Shown here: piece by piece, positions 26,748 through 32,035 of the stretch
Layout: each line of letters opens with the position of its first letter
How positions within the stretch are numbered: position 1 is the stretch's first letter
Source of the DNA: Clostridium celatum DSM 1785
GTDB taxonomy: Bacteria > Bacillota > Clostridia > Clostridiales > Clostridiaceae
NCBI RefSeq assembly: GCF_000320405.1
Contig: NZ_KB291623.1
Span: 1-32,035, forward strand
Direction: 5' to 3'
DNA length: 32,035 nucleotides
Notes under the pieces: model-generated
Database searches by the model: none
The model's input: only the letters and a program-made list of their open reading frames with translations
What the model was told of the DNA's origin: nothing
Made by a program: the position numbers and the translations under genes

Positions 26748-28979
26748 GTGAGTAATTTAGAAAATATATGCCAATTTGCAATTGAGGGAATTAGTGATTC
26801 ACAAGGAGTATATGTTAAAGAAAAGCTTCTTGAAAGCTGCAAAAATATAATAAGAGAAAATATGGATAGCAATGGTGTTAGAAATTCTGTAATACAAGCA
26901 GCTTTAGAATTGACAACAGAACAGGAACCTAAGTGGCAATATGTTGCATCAAAGCTTTATGTATATAGATTATATGATGAGATAAAAAGCAATAGAAAAA
27001 TAGAATCTGAAATGAATCCATATACTGATTTTTTTGATTTCATATGTGAAATGACTGAAAAAAATTTATATGGAAAATATATTTTAGAAAACTATTCAGA
27101 AGATGAAATAAAAGAATTAGAAAAGGAAATAAAACCTGAAAGGGATTTTTTATTTACTTATAGTGGTATAGATTTATTAGCAAAGAGATATTTAATTCAA
27201 GATTATGATAGAAAACCTCTTGAGCTTCCACAACAAATGTTTATGGGAATAGCAATGCATTTAGCAATTCCAGAAAGAAAAGAAACTAAAGTTATGTGGG
27301 CAAAGAGGTTTTATGATGTTTTAAGTTCTTTAAAGGCTACTATGGCCACTCCTACTATGTCTAATGCTAGAAAGCCATTTTATCAATTAAGCTCATGCTT
27401 TATAGATACAGTTGAAGATAGCTTAAAGGGAATATATAAATCAATAGATAATTTTGCTGAAGTTTCAAAATTCGGTGGAGGAATGGGTATTTATATAGGG
27501 AAAATAAGAGCTATTGGATCATCTATAAGAGGATTTAAAGGTGCATCAGGAGGAGTTATTCCATGGATAAAGCTATTTAATGATACTGCAATTGCAGTTG
27601 ATCAATTAGGAGTAAGAAATGGTTCAGTTGCAATTTGGCTTGATGCATGGCATAAAGAAGTACCAGAATTTTTACAACTTAGAACTAATAATGGGGATGA
27701 TAGAAAAAAGGCTCATGATATTTTCCCAGGCCTTTGTTATCCAGATTTATTTTGGAAGCTTGCAGAAAATGATATTGATGCAAATTGGTACATGATGTGT
27801 CCTCATGAGATAAAAACTATTAAAGGATATTCTCTTGAAGATTTTTATGGGGAAGAATGGGAAAAAAGATATTATGACTGTGTAAATGATGAAAGAATAG
27901 AAAAAAGAGTTATGTCTGTTAAAGATATAGTTAGATTAATAATAAAAAGTGCGGCAGAGACTGGAACTCCATTTGCCTTTTATAGAGATACTGTAAATAA
28001 GATGAATCCTAATAAACATAAAGGTATGATTTACTCGTCTAATCTTTGTACAGAAATAATGCAAAATATGAGTCCAATGAATATACAAGAAACAACCATA
28101 GTTGATGAAAATGGAGATACCATAATTGTTGAAAAAACTAAAGCAGGAGATTTTGTTGTTTGTAACTTATCATCTGTAGTTTTAGGAAATGTAGATGTAA
28201 CCTCAGATGAAGAGGTTGAATATGTAGTAGAAACTCAAATAAGAGCAATGGACAATGTTATAGACTTAAATTATTATTCAGTACCATTTGCAGAAGTTAC
28301 AAACAAAAAGTATAGAGCAATAGGTTTAGGTACTAGTGGATACCATCATATGCTTGCAAATAACAAAATTCATTGGAATGAAGAAAAACATTTAGAATTT
28401 GCAGATAGTGTTTATGAAAAAGTAAATTATTATGCTATTAAAGCTAGTATGAATATTGCAAAGGAAAAAGGAAAATATTCATGCTTTGAAGGTTCTGATT
28501 GGGATAATGGAGAGTATTTTAACTTAAGAAATTATAATTCAGATAAATGGAATGACTTAAAGAAAGAAGTTAATAAATTTGGTTTAAGAAATGGATATCT
28601 TTTTGCAGTTGCACCTAATGGTTCTACAGCTACAATTGCTGGTACAAGTGAAGGGATAGATCCTGTTATGTCAAGATTCTGGCTTGAGGAGAAGAAGGGA
28701 AGTATAGTTCCTAAAACAGCACCAAATTTAAGTTGGGAAAATTTCTGGTATTATAATTCAGCATATAATATAGATCAAGATTTATGTGTTGAGATAAATG
28801 GAATAAGACAAAGACATATAGATCAAGGTCAATCATTTAATTTATATATAACAACAGATTATACTATGAGACAAATAATGAATTTATATATAAAAGCTTA
28901 TAAATGCGGAGTTAAATCAATTTACTATGTAAGATCAAAATCATTAGAAATATCAGAATGTGAAAGCTGTTCAGCATAA
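26748..28979 (+). CDS. nrdA: ribonucleoside-diphosphate reductase, large (alpha) subunit, class Ia-type
   Basis: The product is 743 aa. With NrdB it makes deoxyribonucleotides from NDPs aerobically. Active-site residues are visible: redox Cys 217 (QLSSCF), N432-C434-E436 in SNLCTEIM, Cys 472 (VVCNLSS), the radical-path tyrosines in SIYYVRSKS, and a C-terminal redox pair C738/C741 (ECESCSA). The N-terminus lacks the usual first strands of the ATP cone (the V-x-K-R-D-G segment) and begins at a point equal to about residue 20 of E. coli NrdA; the following cone helices seem present. Upstream DNA is promoter and operator, so the short end appears genuine. The start is GTG 26748, with GGAGG 7 bp upstream. 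Confidence 0.95.
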   Translation: MSNLENICQFAIEGISDSQGVYVKEKLLESCKNIIRENMDSNGVRNSVIQAALELTTEQEPKWQYVASKLYVYRLYDEIKSNRKIESEMNPYTDFFDFICEMTEKNLYGKYILENYSEDEIKELEKEIKPERDFLFTYSGIDLLAKRYLIQDYDRKPLELPQQMFMGIAMHLAIPERKETKVMWAKRFYDVLSSLKATMATPTMSNARKPFYQLSSCFIDTVEDSLKGIYKSIDNFAEVSKFGGGMGIYIGKIRAIGSSIRGFKGASGGVIPWIKLFNDTAIAVDQLGVRNGSVAIWLDAWHKEVPEFLQLRTNNGDDRKKAHDIFPGLCYPDLFWKLAENDIDANWYMMCPHEIKTIKGYSLEDFYGEEWEKRYYDCVNDERIEKRVMSVKDIVRLIIKSAAETGTPFAFYRDTVNKMNPNKHKGMIYSSNLCTEIMQNMSPMNIQETTIVDENGDTIIVEKTKAGDFVVCNLSSVVLGNVDVTSDEEVEYVVETQIRAMDNVIDLNYYSVPFAEVTNKKYRAIGLGTSGYHHMLANNKIHWNEEKHLEFADSVYEKVNYYAIKASMNIAKEKGKYSCFEGSDWDNGEYFNLRNYNSDKWNDLKKEVNKFGLRNGYLFAVAPNGSTATIAGTSEGIDPVMSRFWLEEKKGSIVPKTAPNLSWENFWYYNSAYNIDQDLCVEINGIRQRHIDQGQSFNLYITTDYTMRQIMNLYIKAYKCGVKSIYYVRSKSLEISECESCSA

Positions 28980-29018
28980 TTTAGCTTAGATATTTTTTAT
29001 AGAAGCGGGAGAATAATA

Positions 29019-30053
29019 ATGAATATAAATAAAAAGCCTTTATTTAATGAAAATGGTGATATTGAAGTAAGTAAAAGAAAAATGATAAATGGTAACACTA
29101 CTAATTTAAATGACTTCAATAATATGAAGTATGGATGGGTAAGTGAATGGTATAGGCAAGCAATGAATAATTTTTGGATACCAGAAGAGATAAACTTAGC
29201 TCAAGATTTAAAAGATTATAGTAAATTAGATGAATATGAAAGAAGTGCTTATGATAAAATTTTATCTTTTTTAATATTTTTAGATTCCATACAGACAGCA
29301 AATTTAAGTAATATAAATAATTATATAACAGCTAGTGAGATTAATTTATGCTTAACTATTCAAGCATTCCAAGAAGCAGTTCATTCTCAGAGTTATAGTT
29401 ATATGCTTGATACCATTTGCTCACCGGAAAAAAGAAATGAAATTCTTTATCAATGGAAAGATGACAAAATACTTTTAGAAAGAAATAAGTTTATAGGCCG
29501 ACAATATAATAAATTTTTAGAGAGTCCGACTAAGGAAAATCTTATAAAAACTATTATGGCAAACTTTATTTTGGAAGGTATTTATTTCTATTCTGGATTT
29601 ATGTTCTTTTATAACCTTGAAAGAAATGGGAAAATGCCAGGTTCAGCACAAGAAATTCGTTATATAAATAGAGATGAAAATACACATCTTTGGTTATTTA
29701 GAAATTTAATTAAAGAACTTCAAAAAGAAGAGGAAGAAATATTTACTAAGGAATTAATAAATGAACTAAGAACTATGATGGAAATAGGAGTTCTAAATGA
29801 GATAAAGTGGGGAAATTACGTAATTGGTGAAAATATTCAAGGGATAAATAAAAATTTAATAGAAAGTTATATTAAATTTTTAGGAAATAAAAGATTAAAA
29901 GAAATAGGATTAGAACCTATATTTGAAGGATATGATAAAAATCCAGCAACATGGGTAGATTCATTAGCTAATGCTAATGCTGTTAAAACAGATTTCTTTG
30001 AAGCTAAGTCTACAGCTTATGCAAAAGCAAGTGTTTTAGTTGATGATTTATAA
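29019..30053 (+). CDS. nrdB: ribonucleoside-diphosphate reductase, small (beta) subunit
   Basis: The product is 344 aa, a ferritin-like protein that houses the dimetal-tyrosyl radical. Metal ligands are Asp 89, Glu 119, His 122, Glu 186, Glu 220 and His 223 (in FLDSIQ, FQEAVHSQSYSYML, FILEGIYF and NRDENTHLW). The radical Tyr is 126, seven residues after Glu 119, as in E. coli R2, so the protein is not a tyrosine-less subclass. The weak ribosome binding site GCGGGAG precedes the ATG, 39 bp after nrdA. No nrdI or nrdH is next to it. Confidence 0.95.
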   Translation: MNINKKPLFNENGDIEVSKRKMINGNTTNLNDFNNMKYGWVSEWYRQAMNNFWIPEEINLAQDLKDYSKLDEYERSAYDKILSFLIFLDSIQTANLSNINNYITASEINLCLTIQAFQEAVHSQSYSYMLDTICSPEKRNEILYQWKDDKILLERNKFIGRQYNKFLESPTKENLIKTIMANFILEGIYFYSGFMFFYNLERNGKMPGSAQEIRYINRDENTHLWLFRNLIKELQKEEEEIFTKELINELRTMMEIGVLNEIKWGNYVIGENIQGINKNLIESYIKFLGNKRLKEIGLEPIFEGYDKNPATWVDSLANANAVKTDFFEAKSTAYAKASVLVDDL

Positions 30054-30221
30054 TCATTAACTAAAGCATGATTTTTGTTTAAAATCTTATTGAAAATGTT
30101 ATTTATCTATTTTAAAGTTAAAAAAATTACAAAATAACTTTGAATTTATTATAAAATTAATCAAAAAAAGTATATTTTGGAAAAAAATTCATAAAAAATA
30201 ATATATAAAACAAAATTTTCA

Positions 30222-30235
30222 TGATAACGTTATTA
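30222..30235 (+). promoter_or_regulatory. candidate cre (CcpA) site at the ptsI promoter
   Basis: TGATAACGTTATTA matches 12 of 14 positions of the cre consensus TGWAANCGNTNWCA and has a perfect ATAACGTTAT core. It overlaps the -35 hexamer, a position where CcpA would repress. The remainder of the gap 30054-30221 is AT-rich, with only a weak 6-bp stem (30070-30086) and no clear terminator or gene. Confidence 0.45.
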
Positions 30236-30260
30236 ACAAATCAAAAAAATATGATATAAT
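30233..30260 (+). promoter_or_regulatory. promoter of ptsI
   Basis: TTAACA (30233-30238), 16-bp spacer, TATAAT (30255-30260) with a TG extended -10 (TGA before TATAAT). It predicts a leader of roughly 85 nt. Confidence 0.75.
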
Positions 30261-30353
30261 ACATTATAGTTTGAAAAAATATGTTAATACACATTAAATT
30301 TAAAATAAATAAAAAAGTACTAAATTTTGCTTAAGTGTAGGAGGAATTCAATA

Positions 30354-31973
30354 ATGAAAAAAGGTATCGCTGCATCAAAAGGGTATGCAATAGGTAAAGT
30401 ATTCATTCAAGAACACGAAGAAATAGTTATAACTGATGCTAAGGTTTCAGATGTAGCTGCAGAAAAGGAAAAATTACAAAATGCTCTTGCAGCATCAAAA
30501 GAACAATTAACTGCAATTAAAGAAAAAACACTTGCTGAAATAGGTGAACATGAAGCTGCTGTTTTCGAAGCTCATTTAACTTTATTAGATGACCCAGAGT
30601 TTACTGGAACTATGGAAATGACAGTTGAAACAGAAAGCTTAAATGCTATGAAAGCTGTTCAAAATGTTACAGATACATTCGTTATGATTTTTGAATCAAT
30701 GGATGATGCATATATGAGAGAAAGAGCTGCTGATATTAAAGACGTTTCTAAGAGAATCATCTCTAACTTAGCAGGAAAAGGTGGAAGTGCTTTTGCTATA
30801 ACTGAAGCAAATACAGTTGTTGTTGCTTATGACTTAACACCATCAGATACAGCCCAATTAGATAGATCAAAAGTTGTTGGTTTCTTAACAGATATCGGAG
30901 GAAGAACTTCTCACTCTGCTATCATGGCTAGAACATTAGAAATTCCAGCTGTAGTTGGTCTAGGAGATATAACTACATCAGTTAAAAATGGTGATTCAAT
31001 AATCGTTGATGGTATTGAAGGATTTGCAATAATTAACCCATCAGAAGAAGTTATTGCTGAATATGTAGCTAAGAAAGAAAAATTTGCTGCAGAACAAGAA
31101 GAATTAAAGAAACTTATCGAAGTTAAAACTGTAACTAAATCAGGTAAGAGAATAGAAGTTTGCGGTAACATTGGTAAGCCAGAAGATATAGATCAAGTTT
31201 TAGCTAACGGTGGAGATGGTGTAGGATTATTCAGAACTGAATTCTTATACATGGACAGAGATCAAGCTCCAACTGAAGAAGAACAATTTACAGCTTATAA
31301 AACTGTTTTAGAAAAAGCTAACGGTAAGCAAGTTGTTATTAGAACATTAGATATCGGTGGAGATAAGGTATTACCTTACTTACCATTACCAGAAGAAATG
31401 AACCCATTCTTAGGCTACAGAGCTATAAGATTATGTTTAGATAGAAAAGATATATTCAAGGTTCAAATCAGAGCTTTATTAAGAGCTTCTGTATACGGAA
31501 ACCTTTGTGTTATGTTCCCAATGATTTCAGGCTTAGAAGAATTCCAAGCTGCTAAAGAATTCGTTGAAGAATGTAGAGCTGAATTACATGCTGAAGGAGT
31601 TCAAACTTCAGAAACAACTCAATGGGGTATCATGGTTGAAATTCCAGCTGCAGCAGTATATGCAGATGAATTAGCTAAGCACGTTGATTTCTTCTCAATA
31701 GGAACAAACGACTTAATCCAATACACATTAGCTGCTGACAGAATGAGCGAAAAAGTATCATACCTTTATAATCCAATGCACCCAGCTGTATTAAGATTAA
31801 TAAAGATGACTATAGATGGAGCTCACAAACATGGTAAGTGGGTTGGAATGTGTGGAGAAATGGCAGGAGACGAAGCTGCTATCCCTACATTAGTTGAATA
31901 TGGATTAGATGAATTCTCAATGAGTGCTACATCAATCTTAACTGCTAAGAAGATAATATTAGAACAAGAATAA
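30354..31973 (+). CDS. ptsI: phosphoenolpyruvate-protein phosphotransferase (PTS Enzyme I)
   Basis: The product is 539 aa. Enzyme I takes phosphate from PEP onto His 187 (IGGRTSHSAIMA) and passes it to HPr, starting all PTS sugar uptake; it is cytoplasmic. The N-terminal HPr-binding domain is followed by the C-terminal TIM-barrel with GLFRTEFLYMDR, IRTLDIGGDK, NPFLGYRAIR and the active-site Cys in GMCGEMAGD. The frame runs back to 30327, but ATG 30354 is correctly spaced after TAGGAGGA. ptsH is not beside it, as is common in clostridia. Confidence 0.96.
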   Translation: MKKGIAASKGYAIGKVFIQEHEEIVITDAKVSDVAAEKEKLQNALAASKEQLTAIKEKTLAEIGEHEAAVFEAHLTLLDDPEFTGTMEMTVETESLNAMKAVQNVTDTFVMIFESMDDAYMRERAADIKDVSKRIISNLAGKGGSAFAITEANTVVVAYDLTPSDTAQLDRSKVVGFLTDIGGRTSHSAIMARTLEIPAVVGLGDITTSVKNGDSIIVDGIEGFAIINPSEEVIAEYVAKKEKFAAEQEELKKLIEVKTVTKSGKRIEVCGNIGKPEDIDQVLANGGDGVGLFRTEFLYMDRDQAPTEEEQFTAYKTVLEKANGKQVVIRTLDIGGDKVLPYLPLPEEMNPFLGYRAIRLCLDRKDIFKVQIRALLRASVYGNLCVMFPMISGLEEFQAAKEFVEECRAELHAEGVQTSETTQWGIMVEIPAAAVYADELAKHVDFFSIGTNDLIQYTLAADRMSEKVSYLYNPMHPAVLRLIKMTIDGAHKHGKWVGMCGEMAGDEAAIPTLVEYGLDEFSMSATSILTAKKIILEQE

Positions 31974-31978
31974 TATAT

Positions 31979-32007
31979 AAGGAATCGCAATAGCGATTCC
32001 TTTTTTA
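31979..32007 (+). terminator. Rho-independent terminator after ptsI
   Basis: AAGGAATCGC (31979-31988) pairs with GCGATTCCTT (31993-32002) around AATA, followed by a T-run. Confidence 0.93.
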
Positions 32008-32035
32008 TTGTATTTAGAAAACCACTTGCTATGCA

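Overview
The window is about 32 kb of AT-rich, low-GC Gram-positive chromosome. Several things point to a Clostridium sensu stricto (cluster I) species: A/T-ending codons with AGA arginine, strong AGGAGG ribosome binding sites with some GTG/TTG starts, rpsD inside the alpha operon, zinc-ribbon (C+) forms of S14, S4, L36 and Adk, an ECF-truA-rplM-rpsI block, and cwlD just after the rplM-rpsI block (one gene between). The species cannot be named from sequence alone.

Layout. (1) 1-843: the tail of tuf and its terminator, an AT-rich gene-free stretch, then a consensus promoter and a folded leader of about 190 nt ahead of rpsJ. (2) 844-16613: the fused S10-spc-alpha superoperon, all on +: rpsJ rplC rplD rplW rplB rpsS rplV rpsC rplP rpmC rpsQ rplN rplX rplE rpsN rpsH rplF rplR rpsE rpmD rplO secY adk map, a KOW-protein gene, infA rpmJ, an internal promoter with a structured leader, then rpsM rpsK rpsD rpoA rplQ and a terminator. 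(3) 16868-21143: ecfA1 ecfA2 ecfT (energising module of ECF vitamin/metal importers) and truA, then rplM-rpsI behind their own very strong promoter and an L13-type leader. (4) 21368-25482: a Na/Pi cotransporter-PhoU gene preceded by Pho-box-like repeats, a frameshifted cwlD (spore-cortex amidase), and the two subunits of a class I Fe-S fumarase. (5) 25594-26451 (-): a YitT-family membrane protein, convergent with the fumarase genes and sharing a bidirectional terminator. (6) 26662-30053: nrdA-nrdB (class Ia-type ribonucleotide reductase) behind a promoter with two well-spaced NrdR boxes. (7) 30222-32007: ptsI (PTS Enzyme I) with a possible cre site, closed by a terminator.

How it works together: regions 1-3 supply ribosomal proteins, RNA polymerase alpha, the Sec channel, N-terminal methionine removal and initiation factor 1, so translation, transcription and export are tied together. 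The remaining genes are housekeeping metabolism with individual promoters.

I see no mobile element, CRISPR array, tRNA or rRNA gene, and no convincing new multi-gene system. The points worth a second look are regulatory: the rpsJ and rpsM leaders, the rplM promoter, the NrdR pair, the Pho-like repeats, the ptsI cre and the intercistronic hairpins. In addition, four genes carry indels (two in secY, one each in map, ecfA1 and cwlD). Because secY and map are normally essential and two of the five events fall in A-runs, sequencing or assembly error is the first explanation to test.
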